A stretch of 64,000 nucleotides of DNA from Candidatus Gastranaerophilales bacterium (GCA_944323395.1 CALUSI010000003.1:62001-126000), one strand, 5' to 3'. Shown: positions 52,991 to 63,359, counted from the first letter of the stretch. Notes: generated by a model from the sequence alone, not told the origin. A program made the numbers and translations.

Positions 52991-55900
52991 ATGCTTCAAG
53001 AAGCAACAAAAATTTTAAACTCAGCATTTCATAACAGTTTTATAAAAAGATTGAGTCTTTATTTGCATGACTGTGTAAGAGAAGAAGTTCAAAGTTCGAC
53101 ATTTAGAAATCTAAAACAAGATAAAGAAAATAAATGGATTTTCTTAGAAACAGAAAAAATGAATAAAGAAAACGCATCTATTTTAGATGGCGAACAACTT
53201 TTCACAAATTATCCCCAACCTTTAAAGTTAGATGGTTCAGATTCATATTTAACCGAGTTAATGCTTTTAAGTGAAAACAGTCAAAAAGATAAGTATTTAA
53301 TATACGGTTATTTATTTTTAGTTGGAAAAAATGCAAAAACAAAAAGAAAAAATGAGTTTTTGACCCCGTTATTATATTCTACTTGTAAATTGGAAAGAGT
53401 AGGAATGAGTATTGAATGTTCAATACAAGAAGAGGGTTTATCATTAAATACGGCGGCATTAACAAGTTTGATGAATTTATCAGGTGAAGAAGATGAAATA
53501 GATAATATGTTGGATGGCTTGTTAGGTGTTGTACCAAAGCTTCCTTTAAAAGAAGAAGATTTAAACGTATTTTTAACAACTTTAAAATCCTTGATTCCCG
53601 ATTTGGAATTTGAATTAAGTGAAGAAGAAAATCTTGAAAACAATGTACAAGATTTAGCCGAAGAATTTTATGAAGAAAAACAAATAAACTATGAAAATCT
53701 TCAAGAAGTTTTGGATGAAGCAGAAAATGACAAACCAAAACCAAAATTAAAAGCAGATAAAGTTGTTTTAACAAATAAGAGTGCAATAATATTGACAAAA
53801 AGACCATTGGTAACTGCTGGTGTATTGTATGAATTAATGCAAATAGCAGAAAAACCTTCAGGAATAATAAGAGAAACTGCATTAAATGTAGTTAATGAAG
53901 AATACTTGCAAGGCAAAGGTAAAATGGCATCAAAGCCTATAAAGGAAAATACATTAAAGGATTTTGTTGCAGTAACTCCTTTATCTTTGAGTGATTCACA
54001 AGAAGATGTAATAAAAAATCTTGAAGATAATACGATTTTATCTGTATATGGTCCACCCGGAACCGGGAAATCACAAACGATAGTAAATTTAATATGTCAT
54101 TTAGTCTCTAACGGAAAAACAGTATTGGTTGCATCAAGAATGGATAAAGCAACAGATGTTGTAGCAAACAGACTAAATGATTTTGGTGCACCTTATTTAG
54201 CATTAAGGGCAGGAAGACCAAATTATCAAAAACAACTTTCTTTTGATTTACAGGATTTAATTTCTAATAAAGTTGATTTGGATACTGATTTTGAAAACTC
54301 AATATTAGTAGATGTTGAGGATATGCAAAAGTTGGTAATGACAATCAGAGATAAAGAAAATAAATGCGAAGAAATTATAAAACTGGAAGAACAATGGCAA
54401 AAACTTATAAAAGAACGAGATGAAAAAGAAAAACAACTCGGTAAATTGGAGTTTTTAACTTCAAAATTAACAATGCAAGAAGTGGATAATATAGATAGTG
54501 CAATAAAAAATCTTGAAAAAAATACGGAGAAACAAGGCTTTTTTGCCGATTTTACGATTAAATTTGCAAATCATCAATTAAAGAAAATTATTCAAAATAA
54601 AGATTTTAAGCCTGATTTTGAAAATCTTGAACGCATAAAAATGGAGCTTGAAGTTGCAAGATTATCAACAAAAGCAAGATATGTAGAAACTCAAATATAT
54701 AAAATAGGAAATATTCATCAACTTTTAGAAGAAATCAAAATGCTAAAAAGAAAGCAAAAAACTTTAGCTGTTGAAATTCTAAAAGGAAAAAGAAGAAATT
54801 CGTTAAAAGGATTACTTAGAGATCAAGTAAAAAGACAAAGATTAATAGTACACACAAAAGCACTGGTTACAAGAAAGAAAAATCTTCAAAACAGACTTCT
54901 TGAAGATGAAGATTTTAAACCGTTATTGGAAGCATTCCCTTGTTGGTGTGTAACAAGTTATGCAGTTTCAAATTCTTTACCTTTGAAACCGGGGTTATTT
55001 GATGTTGCAATTATAGATGAAGCATCACAATGCGATATTGCAAGTTGTGTACCTATATTATTCAGATGTAAAAAAGCTGTTATTGTAGGTGATGATAAGC
55101 AGCTGCCGCATTTATCTTTCTTGGAAAAATCAAAAGAACAATCATTTTTAAGTCAATATGAGATACCTGATAAATATCAATTAATGTGGAGATTTAGAAC
55201 AAACTCTATGTTTGATTTGGCTAATTATTATTCGACCAAACCGGTATTATTGGATGAACATTTTAGAAGTTATGGACCGATAATAGACTTTAGTAATAAA
55301 GAATTTTATGGTGACAGAATAAGAATAATGTCTAAATCAGGACAAAAAGATGTTCTTGAATATATAGAAGTACCTGAAGGCAAAGTTGATTCTGATATGA
55401 CAAGAAATATGCCGGAAGTTGAAGCAATAATGCAAAGATTACAAGAAATTATTCTAGAAGATGACAGAAACAAAGAGCCTGAACATGAACCTGTGACGAT
55501 AGGAATTATATCTCCATTTAGAGGGCAGGTAGAATTAATAAAGAAAGCACTTTCTCAATTGTATCCTGATACATTATTGAGAAAACATAAAATCGAAGTA
55601 GGAACAGCGCATACATTCCAAGGGGATGAACGTGATATAATAATGCTTTCTTGGGCAGTTGCAAATAACAGCTTTAATCAGAGTTTGACATTTTTACAAA
55701 TACCAAATTTGTTCAATGTTGCAATAACACGTGCAAGAAAGAAACAAATAGTATTTTTGTCAAAAGATTCTAAAACACTTCCTCAAGGTTTATTAAAAGA
55801 TTACATTGAATATGTTCAAGCATATGTAACACGCAATAAATTAAAAGATGAATTAAAAATAGATGAAAATATCTATAAAAATTCATTTGAAAAAGAAGTT

Positions 55901-56179
55901 TCTCAAGTATTGAGGGAAGAAGGTTTTGAAGTAACAGCAGGACAGACTGTAGCGGGTTTGAGTGCTGATTTAATGGTTAAAGACCCGACAGGTAAATGTA
56001 TAATAATAGAATGTGACGGTTTGGAAGATAATATAAAAACAAATAAAACTCAAATTAAGAAACAAACATTAATGGAACGCTCAGGCATGATAGTTGAAAG
56101 AATATCATATAGAGAATGGTATACAAGCAAGCAAGGATGCATTGAAAGAATAAAAAATATATTTACGGAGATTTTATAA
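52991..56179 (+). CDS. superfamily 1 helicase with C-terminal PD-(D/E)XK-like nuclease domain
   Basis: 1062 residues, ATG with GGGG upstream. An N-terminal region of unknown fold (1-330) precedes the helicase: Walker A GPPGTGKSQT (about 354-363), Walker B IIDEASQ (about 675), GDDKQLPH, DEHFRS, and the UvrD/Upf1-like motifs GTAHTFQGDERD and NVAITRARKK. A coiled-coil insert lies at about 440-600. The C-terminal 100 residues (FEKEVSQVLREEGFEV, ADLMVK, IIIECDG) resemble the DUF559/MTES-type nuclease fold. It probably acts in repair or defence against foreign nucleic acid. Its stop overlaps the next gene. Confidence 0.85.
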   Translation: MLQEATKILNSAFHNSFIKRLSLYLHDCVREEVQSSTFRNLKQDKENKWIFLETEKMNKENASILDGEQLFTNYPQPLKLDGSDSYLTELMLLSENSQKDKYLIYGYLFLVGKNAKTKRKNEFLTPLLYSTCKLERVGMSIECSIQEEGLSLNTAALTSLMNLSGEEDEIDNMLDGLLGVVPKLPLKEEDLNVFLTTLKSLIPDLEFELSEEENLENNVQDLAEEFYEEKQINYENLQEVLDEAENDKPKPKLKADKVVLTNKSAIILTKRPLVTAGVLYELMQIAEKPSGIIRETALNVVNEEYLQGKGKMASKPIKENTLKDFVAVTPLSLSDSQEDVIKNLEDNTILSVYGPPGTGKSQTIVNLICHLVSNGKTVLVASRMDKATDVVANRLNDFGAPYLALRAGRPNYQKQLSFDLQDLISNKVDLDTDFENSILVDVEDMQKLVMTIRDKENKCEEIIKLEEQWQKLIKERDEKEKQLGKLEFLTSKLTMQEVDNIDSAIKNLEKNTEKQGFFADFTIKFANHQLKKIIQNKDFKPDFENLERIKMELEVARLSTKARYVETQIYKIGNIHQLLEEIKMLKRKQKTLAVEILKGKRRNSLKGLLRDQVKRQRLIVHTKALVTRKKNLQNRLLEDEDFKPLLEAFPCWCVTSYAVSNSLPLKPGLFDVAIIDEASQCDIASCVPILFRCKKAVIVGDDKQLPHLSFLEKSKEQSFLSQYEIPDKYQLMWRFRTNSMFDLANYYSTKPVLLDEHFRSYGPIIDFSNKEFYGDRIRIMSKSGQKDVLEYIEVPEGKVDSDMTRNMPEVEAIMQRLQEIILEDDRNKEPEHEPVTIGIISPFRGQVELIKKALSQLYPDTLLRKHKIEVGTAHTFQGDERDIIMLSWAVANNSFNQSLTFLQIPNLFNVAITRARKKQIVFLSKDSKTLPQGLLKDYIEYVQAYVTRNKLKDELKIDENIYKNSFEKEVSQVLREEGFEVTAGQTVAGLSADLMVKDPTGKCIIIECDGLEDNIKTNKTQIKKQTLMERSGMIVERISYREWYTSKQGCIERIKNIFTEIL

Positions 56180-56529
56180 TGTCAGAAAACGAAGAAAATA
56201 AGTATATTTTTAATAGTAAAAGATGGACAAAAGTTATTTATGTATTAATGTTTATACTTTCCTTTTTATGTTCAGCGTTGAATGTTATTTTGTTTCTGGG
56301 ATTTTGGTCAATAGAACAATTTTGTAATGTATTCTTAATCATTTTATTCTTTATAATGTTGTGTTATGAAATACTTATTTTTAGTTCAAATTATTTATTC
56401 TTAGATAAATATTTTTATAATAACAATAAGAATAAGTGTACATTAATAGCTTCAATTGCAACATTCTTGCCTGTTGTTATAGCATTGTTGCTTATAATTG
56501 TATTAACGATTATAGATTTATTTGTTTAA
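56179..56529 (+). CDS. small membrane protein with three helices
   Basis: 116 residues, coupled to the helicase gene by a one-base start/stop overlap. Membrane helices at about 20-42, 48-70 and 88-114, with few charged residues. No family recognised. The coupling suggests a functional link or simply a compact operon. Confidence 0.6.
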   Translation: MSENEENKYIFNSKRWTKVIYVLMFILSFLCSALNVILFLGFWSIEQFCNVFLIILFFIMLCYEILIFSSNYLFLDKYFYNNNKNKCTLIASIATFLPVVIALLLIIVLTIIDLFV

Positions 56530-56574
56530 TATGTATTTCACTTTGTAATTGTTTAAGATACCATATTGTATGGT

Positions 56575-57858
56575 ATGAAAAGATTAATTATATTTTTGTT
56601 ATATATAATGCTGTTTATTTCAAGTGCTAATGCAATTGAAGAATCAGATTTTATAGATTCCCAAAGAGATTTGCATAAAATTTCACTTGAAGAAGCTATA
56701 AATATGGCTCTTGAAGGAAATATTGAACTTAAAGAACAAAGAAAAAATTTAGGCATTTCAAAATATACGGTTGAAAAAGCAAATGCATTAAAGAATCCGC
56801 AATTTCAATCTAATGTTCTAATGGGACCAATAGCAAGAGGTAATTCAAGCCAAATAGGTTTAATGCTTCCAATAGAAATAAATAAAAGAGGCGAAAGAAA
56901 ACAAGCTGCCTTGGCACAACTTGATTATACCGATAATAAAATTAAAGATTATGAATTCAAACTTAAATTAAGAGTAAGAACAGCTTATTTTGATTTATTA
57001 GTTGCAAAATCAGAATTGAGAATTCTTCAAGAAAGAAAAGAATTGCTGGAAGAATTATTAGAAATAACAAAGCAAAAACATAGCTCTGATACAAATTATG
57101 AAATTGATGTTCTTCAAGCAGATATGAGACTAAAGAAGATTTTGGTTCAAATAAACAGAATAAAAGCAAATATAAGGACTGCACAATATAATTTTAATAA
57201 AACATTAAATTTAGAAAATAACCCGTCTTTATATGATTCAAAAGAGGATTCTGTTTTTGGTCAGGAATTTTTTACAAAATTAGAACTGCCTCCATATGAA
57301 GACTTAGAAAAGGTTGCATTTAATAACAGATATGACATAAAAATGTCAGAATCTAAAATAAAGAAAGCTAAGAGAGAATTATCAGTAGCAACAAAACAAA
57401 GAATCCCCGATGTATATTTGGCTGGTGGATATGCCTTTGCGCAAGATGGTACATCAGGTGCATATGTTGGTGCTGGGATAGATATTCCTTCATTATATCT
57501 ATATACCCCTGAAATAGAGAGTGCAAAACTTGAATTGGATAAGACTCAATTAGAATATAATTCAATAATAAATATTACAAAAAATATTATTCATACAAAC
57601 TATGATAAATTTGTAATGGCACAAGAAAATGTTGAACATTATAAAGATATACTTGAAGAATCAAATAAAATATTGAATTTATCAAAAATACAATACAAAA
57701 AAGGTCAAACGTCATTAACAAATTTGATTATTGTCGAACATTCGCATCAGGAATTACTAAAGGAATTTCTGGACGCAATGAAAGAATATTATAATGCATA
57801 TATGTCACTAATTAAAGAACTTGGTTTGGATAATTTAACTATAGATATTGATCTTTAA
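56575..57858 (+). CDS. TolC-family outer-membrane efflux protein
   Basis: 427 residues from ATG 56575. A signal peptide (MKRLIIFLLYIMLFISSANA) is followed by two repeats of the long helical-hairpin type: ISLEEAINMALEGNIELKEQ (about 35-55) and YEDLEKVAFNNRYDIKMSESK (about 240-260), with the beta-strand segments between. It forms a trimeric channel for efflux or secretion. No inner-membrane pump or adaptor gene is adjacent. It is evidence for an outer membrane. Confidence 0.85.
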   Translation: MKRLIIFLLYIMLFISSANAIEESDFIDSQRDLHKISLEEAINMALEGNIELKEQRKNLGISKYTVEKANALKNPQFQSNVLMGPIARGNSSQIGLMLPIEINKRGERKQAALAQLDYTDNKIKDYEFKLKLRVRTAYFDLLVAKSELRILQERKELLEELLEITKQKHSSDTNYEIDVLQADMRLKKILVQINRIKANIRTAQYNFNKTLNLENNPSLYDSKEDSVFGQEFFTKLELPPYEDLEKVAFNNRYDIKMSESKIKKAKRELSVATKQRIPDVYLAGGYAFAQDGTSGAYVGAGIDIPSLYLYTPEIESAKLELDKTQLEYNSIINITKNIIHTNYDKFVMAQENVEHYKDILEESNKILNLSKIQYKKGQTSLTNLIIVEHSHQELLKEFLDAMKEYYNAYMSLIKELGLDNLTIDIDL

Positions 57859-57931
57859 TCTTTTAACATTCAAGGGCTGTTTTTATATATAATTGATATT
57901 CAATTAACAAGAATATATCAAATAAAAAGTT

Positions 57932-58192
57932 ACGACAAACAAGGCGAAAGATGAGCCGTAGTTTGACGGGTTCCGAGAGATGATTTTCTATTGTTATTAA
58001 ATTAGAAAATCACGAATCGGAAGAACTTGCGAGCCAACAAAAAATCGGGATGACAAGATTCCACGACAAACAAGGCGAAAGATGAGCCGTAGTTTGACGG
58101 GTTCCGAGAGATGATTTTCTATTGTTATTAAATTAGAAAATCACGAATCGGAAGAACTTGCGAGCCAACAAAAAATCGGGATGACAAGATTC
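57932..58192. repeat. 130-bp perfect tandem repeat carrying the tRNA-Pro 3' end
   Basis: Copy 1 is 57932-58061 and copy 2 is 58063-58192, identical, with period 131. Each holds a nearly palindromic segment (CGACAAAC...GTTTGACG, with GGC/GCC), a hairpin TTCCGA..GATTTTCTA / TAGAAAATC..TCGGAA, and the last 17 nt of tRNA-Pro including discriminator (complement of TCGGGATGACAAGATTC). Copy 2 runs into the real tRNA gene; copy 1 therefore carries a truncated duplicate of the tRNA 3' end. GAACTTGCGA also occurs both inside the unit and in the tRNA T-arm. No coding region is seen in this 317-bp gap. Confidence 0.92.
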
Positions 58193-58249
58193 GAACTTGC
58201 GACCCCCGCGACCCGAACACGGTGCGCTACCAAACTGCGCTACATCCCG
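58176..58249 (-). tRNA. tRNA-Pro (anticodon CGG)
   Basis: Read on the minus strand: acceptor CGGGATG/CATCCCG, D-arm GCGCAGTTTGGTAGCGC, anticodon stem CCGTG/CGCGG with loop TTCGGGT (CGG, codon CCG) and T-loop TTCGAAT. The discriminator is A and CCA is not encoded. Its 3' end overlaps the tandem repeat. Confidence 0.95.
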
Positions 58250-58482
58250 ATATATGTTTTTTCTTTGTTTCAATGTTCTATATGCTATTTCTATTATACG
58301 AAAAATAATAAAATAACTATCAACTTCCCAATTGTATTACACATATAAAATTTTTAAAAGAGTTTTAACTTTTTTATTTTTTTACTATTAAATTAGTAAT
58401 TAAAAACAGAGAAAATTTGTATAATAGACTTTTTTATGCCTTTATTTTATAATTGCTTTGGTATTAACGAATAAGGAAAAAA

Positions 58483-60336
58483 ATGACATCAGACAGTGTT
58501 TCGACCCCGCAGCAAATAGATAATATTGACGCGGCAGGTGAAAAAAATCAAGCTATTAATCTTAAATTTAGAGCAGTTGTTCGTGCTTTTCTTGCAAATA
58601 TTTTTATAACGCTAATAAAATTAGCTTCTTGGTATTTTACTAAGAGTTCTGCAATGTTTGCAGAAGCTGTACACTCTGGAGTTGATTCTTTTAACAGTAT
58701 TTGTCTTATGGTTGGATTAAAAAGAGGTTCAAGACCTGCCGATGGTGTGCACCCATTCGGACACGGTCTTGAGACAAACGTATGGACAATTGTTGCCTGT
58801 ATATTAATGTTTTTCGGGGCAGCTGTTTCTTTATTAAGTGCATATAACAAAATATTTATTAATACACACGGTGTTGATGAATTATTAAATCATTACGGTG
58901 TTTTGGCTATAATTCTTATTGCAAGTATTTGTTTTGAATCTTGGGCTGTAAATAGCGCTGTACATGCCGTTATTGATGAGGCAAATGTTAAACATGTTAA
59001 TCCTTTTGTTGATTTTATAAAATCAATAAAATATGTACATAAAATTAATACTCCAACAACAAAGTATGTTTGGTATGAAGATGTAGTTGCTTTAACAGGT
59101 GTAATTGTTGCTTTTATTGCTGTATCAATTTCAAAGTATCTTTTACCAGAAAATCTTGCTCATATTCCTGATGGTATAGCATCCGGTATTATTGCGCTGA
59201 TGTTATTGTTCTTGGCCGGTTATATGTTGAAAAATAATGTTAATCTTTTGACAGGGTTATCCGCTGAACCTCAGGTAGAAGAAGTTATAAAACAAATCGC
59301 TGAAAATCTTCATTGTGTCAGCTGTGTTAAAGAACTTAAAACAATGAATATGGGGACTTCCGGTTTGATTGTTAATATCAAAATTGAAGTGGATCCTGAA
59401 ATACAAGTGAAAGAAGCTGATGATATTTCTGAAATGGTTGAAAGAAAAATTAGAGAACGCTTTAAAAATATATCTCATATTTCTGTTGAAATTGATTCTA
59501 ATGATGCAGAAGAAAATTGGGAAAATAAGTTTGATAAAATAATTCAAGAAGGCGAAAAAATAGATGTTTTTGATGATAAAGAAGCTGATATGTTATCAAA
59601 CTTTTATTCTTTCTCTCAAACGGTTGTAAAAGAAATTATGGTTCCAAGACCTAAAGTATTGTTTGTAGATGCTGAAGATAGTTTGGATACTTTGGTGGAT
59701 TTAATAATTGACTCAGGACATACTCGTATTCCTGTATATGAAGATACGATTGATAATGTTATCGGTGTTATTAATGCTAAAGATGCACTTAAGGCTTTAA
59801 GAGATAAAACTTATGAAAAAGAAGGTTTTGAAATAAAATCTATTGCTCGTGAAATAATGATAATTCCTGAAAATAAATTTATAAGTGATTTACTTAGTGA
59901 TTTTATTTCAAAGAAAAATCAAATTGCTGCTGTGGTTGATGAACACGGCGGTATAGCAGGTATTGTAACTTTAGAAGATATTATTGAAGAAATCGTCGGT
60001 GAAATTTATGATGAGTTTGATGAAGCACCTACTCCTGAACTGATTAAAATTGATGATAATACACTAAATGTTTCATCCCAAATGGATATCGAAGATATTA
60101 ACGAAAAGTATGATCTAGATATACCGAATGAAGATTTCCAAACTATTGGCGGCTATGTATTCGGTCTACTTGGAAGAGAACCTGAAATAGGTGATAAAGT
60201 AGAAGATAGAAACCTTTCTTTTGAAGTTATAGAACTTGATGGAATAAGAATCTCTCGTGTAATTATGAGAAAAGATACTCCTTTTGTTGATAAAGAAGAA
60301 CAAGATGAGATTGTAGAAGAAGATGAAACATTATAA
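58483..60336 (+). CDS. CDF cation-efflux transporter fused to CBS pair and CorC/HlyC domain
   Basis: 617 residues, ATG with AAGGA upstream. Residues about 28-345 form a cation diffusion facilitator of the SLC30A9-like branch: six helices, EAVHSGVDSFN (metal-site H and D, about 61-71), HPFGHG, EDVVALTG in the fifth helix, and a cytosolic domain to about 345. Residues about 375-515 form two CBS motifs (FSQTVVKEIMVPRPKVLFV, GHTRIPVYED, DEHGGIAGIVTLEDIIEE) and about 525-600 a CorC_HlyC domain. Both halves normally occur in separate metal-transport proteins, so the fusion suggests nucleotide-gated metal export. It overlaps era by 14 nt. Confidence 0.88.
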   Translation: MTSDSVSTPQQIDNIDAAGEKNQAINLKFRAVVRAFLANIFITLIKLASWYFTKSSAMFAEAVHSGVDSFNSICLMVGLKRGSRPADGVHPFGHGLETNVWTIVACILMFFGAAVSLLSAYNKIFINTHGVDELLNHYGVLAIILIASICFESWAVNSAVHAVIDEANVKHVNPFVDFIKSIKYVHKINTPTTKYVWYEDVVALTGVIVAFIAVSISKYLLPENLAHIPDGIASGIIALMLLFLAGYMLKNNVNLLTGLSAEPQVEEVIKQIAENLHCVSCVKELKTMNMGTSGLIVNIKIEVDPEIQVKEADDISEMVERKIRERFKNISHISVEIDSNDAEENWENKFDKIIQEGEKIDVFDDKEADMLSNFYSFSQTVVKEIMVPRPKVLFVDAEDSLDTLVDLIIDSGHTRIPVYEDTIDNVIGVINAKDALKALRDKTYEKEGFEIKSIAREIMIIPENKFISDLLSDFISKKNQIAAVVDEHGGIAGIVTLEDIIEEIVGEIYDEFDEAPTPELIKIDDNTLNVSSQMDIEDINEKYDLDIPNEDFQTIGGYVFGLLGREPEIGDKVEDRNLSFEVIELDGIRISRVIMRKDTPFVDKEEQDEIVEEDETL

Positions 60337-61210
60337 ATTCGGTTATGTTGCTATTATAGGCAGACCTAATGTTGGTAAATCTACTATATTAAACAGATTA
60401 ATAGGTCAAAAGATTGCAATAACAACAAATAAAGCTCAAACTACAAGACGAAGAATTAATGGTATTCTTACAACAGATGAAGCTCAGATTGTTTTTGTTG
60501 ATACTCCCGGTATTCATAAACCTATTGATAAGTTAGGTGAATGTTTGGTTGATGAAGCTAAAAGCGCTATTCCTGATGTTGATTTGGTACTTTTTGTAGT
60601 GGATGGTTCAACCTCTGCAGGGCGAGGCGATAAATGGATTGTCGAAAATGTTCTTAAAGATTATAAGAATGAAATGATTTTGGTCGTTAATAAATATGAT
60701 TTAGTTAAAGATATCCAAAAACGAGAAGAAAATTTATTAACATATAAAACTTTGTTCGAAAAGAATTACTCAAGTGTAAAAATATCAGCCAAAACGGGAC
60801 GAAACTTTGATACATTAATAAATAATATTATAAGAAAGTTACCGGCAGGTGAAAAAGTTTACGATGATGAACAAATAACAGATGAAACAATGCGAAATAT
60901 AGCAAGAGAACTTATAAGAGAGAAAATTCTTTTATATACTCATGATGAAGTTCCTCATAGTGTTGCGGTAGTTATTGAAAATTATGAAGAGAAAGAAAAT
61001 ATTGATAGAATAGAAGCAAAAATTATTGTTGAACAAGAAACACAAAAAGGTATTTTAATTGGTAAAAACGGTTCAATGTTGAAAAAAATAGGGACTGAAG
61101 CAAGAAAAGAAATAGAATTTACAGCTGATAAAAAAGTTTATTTGGATTTACAGGTCAAAGTTATAAAAGATTGGCGCAAAAAATCTAAAGATATGGATAA
61201 AATGTATTAA
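60323..61210 (+). CDS. era: GTPase Era
   Basis: 295 residues. G1 GRPNVGKST (about 13-21), effector TTRRRINGI, DTPGIHKP (about 60-67), NKYD (about 126-129) and SAKTG, followed by a KH RNA-binding domain (about 200-290, KGILIGKNGSMLKKIG). It binds 16S rRNA and helps 30S assembly. It starts 14 nt inside the previous gene. A bidirectional hairpin follows the stop. Confidence 0.96.
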   Translation: MKHYKFGYVAIIGRPNVGKSTILNRLIGQKIAITTNKAQTTRRRINGILTTDEAQIVFVDTPGIHKPIDKLGECLVDEAKSAIPDVDLVLFVVDGSTSAGRGDKWIVENVLKDYKNEMILVVNKYDLVKDIQKREENLLTYKTLFEKNYSSVKISAKTGRNFDTLINNIIRKLPAGEKVYDDEQITDETMRNIARELIREKILLYTHDEVPHSVAVVIENYEEKENIDRIEAKIIVEQETQKGILIGKNGSMLKKIGTEARKEIEFTADKKVYLDLQVKVIKDWRKKSKDMDKMY

Positions 61211-61245
61211 TAAAAAACAGAGGCAATAGCTTCTGTCTTTTATTA
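61209..61245. terminator. bidirectional terminator between era and pyrG
   Basis: ACAGAGGC (61217-61224) pairs with GCTTCTGT (61229-61236) with one G-T pair and loop AATA, flanked by AATAAAA/TTTTATT. It lies between convergent genes. Confidence 0.85.
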
Positions 61246-61258
61246 ATATTCTGTATTT

Positions 61259-62893
61259 TTATACTTTTTCTAAAACTTTAGATTTTGCTTCTTTTTGCTT
61301 TAGTACCGCATTTATTAACCCTGCAAATAATGGGTGTGGTTTTTCAGGTCTTGATTTGAATTCCGGATGGAATTGACAAGCTACAAACCAATCATTTTGA
61401 GGTAGTTCAACCATTTCACAAAGCATTCCGTCAGGTGAAAGTCCTGAAAATACTAATCCTTTCTCTGCTATTTGTGTACGGTATTCATTATTAACTTCAT
61501 ATCTGTGTCTATGACGTTCAAATATAATATTCTTACCGTATGCTTGTTCTGCTTTTGTACCTTTTTGTATATGGCATTCAAATTGTCCAAGTCTCATTGT
61601 TCCGCCATAGCCTTCAACATGTTTTTGTTCTGTCATTAAATCAATAACAGGATATGGTGTATTTTCATTGAATTCCATTGAATTTGCGTCTTTTAATCCA
61701 ACAACGTTCCTTGCATATTCAATTACCGCACATTGCATACCTAAACATAGTCCTAAAAACGGAAGATTATTTTCTCTTGCATATCTTATTACATTTAGCT
61801 TTCCTTCAATTCCTCTTATACCAAAACCACCCGGAACAACTAAACCATCAACATCTGATAACGCTTCTTTTGCTTTTTCAAAATCTATACAATCTTCCGA
61901 ATTTATCCATTTGATATCTATTTGTGCTTTGTTTTCATATCCGGCATGTTTTAATGACTCTACTACAGAAATATAAGCATCAGACAATTTTGTATATTTA
62001 CCTGCAATTGCTATTTTGATTGTTTTTTCAGGATTTTTTATTCTGTTAACAAGCTCTTTCCAAGAATCCAAATTTGGTTTTACGTCTTGCATAAATAATC
62101 TTTGAAGTACTACACTTGCCATATTTTGCTCTTCTAATGCAAGAGGAACTTCATATATACTTTTCATATCTCTGCATTCTATAACGGCATCTTTTGGAAC
62201 TGAACAAAATAGTGCCAATTTCTCTTTTTCTTTTTTTGGAATTGGTTTTGCAGTTCTGCAAACTAATATTTCAGGTTGTATACCATAACTTCTCAAATTA
62301 GTAACACTATGTTGAGATGGTTTTGTTTTTAATTCACCTGATGTTGGAAGATAAGGTAGTAATGTTACGTGTATAGAAATACTGTTTCCAAATCCTGCTT
62401 CACTTCTAAATTGCCTTATTGATTCAATGAAAGGCAAACTCTCAATATCACCAATTGTACCGCCTATTTCAGCAATAATGAAATCAGGTTTGAATTGTTG
62501 AGTTGCTTTTTTTATTCTTGATTTTATTTCATTTGTTATATGGGGAATTGTCTGAACAGTTGCACCAAGATAGTCACCGTGGCGTTCTTTATTTATTACT
62601 GTTTGATATATACTTCCTGATGTTACATTGTTAATTCTTCCCAAATTTGTATCGGTAAATCTTTCATAGTGACCTAAATCTAAATCTGTTTCTGCACCAT
62701 CATCTGTAACAAAAACCTCTCCATGTTGGAACGGGCTCATTGTACCCGGGTCGACATTTATATATGGGTCAAATTTTTGTATTACAACGCTAAAGCCTCT
62801 TGCTTTTAATAAGCGACCAAGAGACGCTGCTACAATCCCTTTCCCAAGGGATGATACAACACCGCCTGTTACAAAAATATATTTTGTGCTCAT
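61259..62893 (-). CDS. pyrG: CTP synthase
   Basis: 544 residues, the standard length, with GAGGGAA before the ATG. The N-terminal amidoligase domain starts [17 protein letters not shown] (about 4-20). The C-terminal glutaminase has GGFGIRG, catalytic Cys in FLGLCLGMQ (about 385) and the His-Pro-Glu triad in FHPEFKSRP. It makes CTP from UTP with glutamine. It follows gatC by 46 nt. Confidence 0.97.
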   Translation of the reverse strand: MSTKYIFVTGGVVSSLGKGIVAASLGRLLKARGFSVVIQKFDPYINVDPGTMSPFQHGEVFVTDDGAETDLDLGHYERFTDTNLGRINNVTSGSIYQTVINKERHGDYLGATVQTIPHITNEIKSRIKKATQQFKPDFIIAEIGGTIGDIESLPFIESIRQFRSEAGFGNSISIHVTLLPYLPTSGELKTKPSQHSVTNLRSYGIQPEILVCRTAKPIPKKEKEKLALFCSVPKDAVIECRDMKSIYEVPLALEEQNMASVVLQRLFMQDVKPNLDSWKELVNRIKNPEKTIKIAIAGKYTKLSDAYISVVESLKHAGYENKAQIDIKWINSEDCIDFEKAKEALSDVDGLVVPGGFGIRGIEGKLNVIRYARENNLPFLGLCLGMQCAVIEYARNVVGLKDANSMEFNENTPYPVIDLMTEQKHVEGYGGTMRLGQFECHIQKGTKAEQAYGKNIIFERHRHRYEVNNEYRTQIAEKGLVFSGLSPDGMLCEMVELPQNDWFVACQFHPEFKSRPEKPHPLFAGLINAVLKQKEAKSKVLEKV

Positions 62894-62939
62894 ATTCCCT
62901 CAATTCTTTTTAATCTAGTGTTACTTATTATTATAAACG

Positions 62940-63221
62940 CTAGTTTATTTTTGGAACTCTAAAAAATCCGTCTTCTTCAAACGGTGCGTTTGCCATCATT
63001 TCTTCTTTCGTTTGTTCATATTTAACAACGTCTTCACGCATTACATTATAGACAGGAATAGCATGTGGCATTGGTTCAATTCCTGTTGTATCAATTTCAT
63101 TCATTTGTTCAACGTATTCTAATATAGAACCTAGCTGCTGAGAATATTTATTGACTTCTTCCTCTGTAAGTTCAAGTCTTGCAAGTTTTGCAACGTGCTT
63201 TACTTCTTCTGTACCTATCAT
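62940..63221 (-). CDS. gatC: Asp-tRNA(Asn)/Glu-tRNA(Gln) amidotransferase subunit C
   Basis: 93 residues, the usual length. EEVKHVAKLARLELTEEEV (about 4-22), the QLGSILEYVEQMNEIDT core, and the C-terminal DGFFRVPKI signature are diagnostic. GatC stabilises the GatAB amidotransferase. gatA and gatB are not adjacent. GGAGG precedes the ATG. Confidence 0.95.
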   Translation of the reverse strand: MIGTEEVKHVAKLARLELTEEEVNKYSQQLGSILEYVEQMNEIDTTGIEPMPHAIPVYNVMREDVVKYEQTKEEMMANAPFEEDGFFRVPKIN

Positions 63222-63359
63222 GATTTTCCTCCAATATATTTTAAAATTTTATCATAAGAATATGTGTTTTTCATCTGATTATATTGCATTTATTTATTAA
63301 AATTATATAATACTAATAATTATAAATAATCTACTTATTATGTGTTATGGTTTGAAAAA

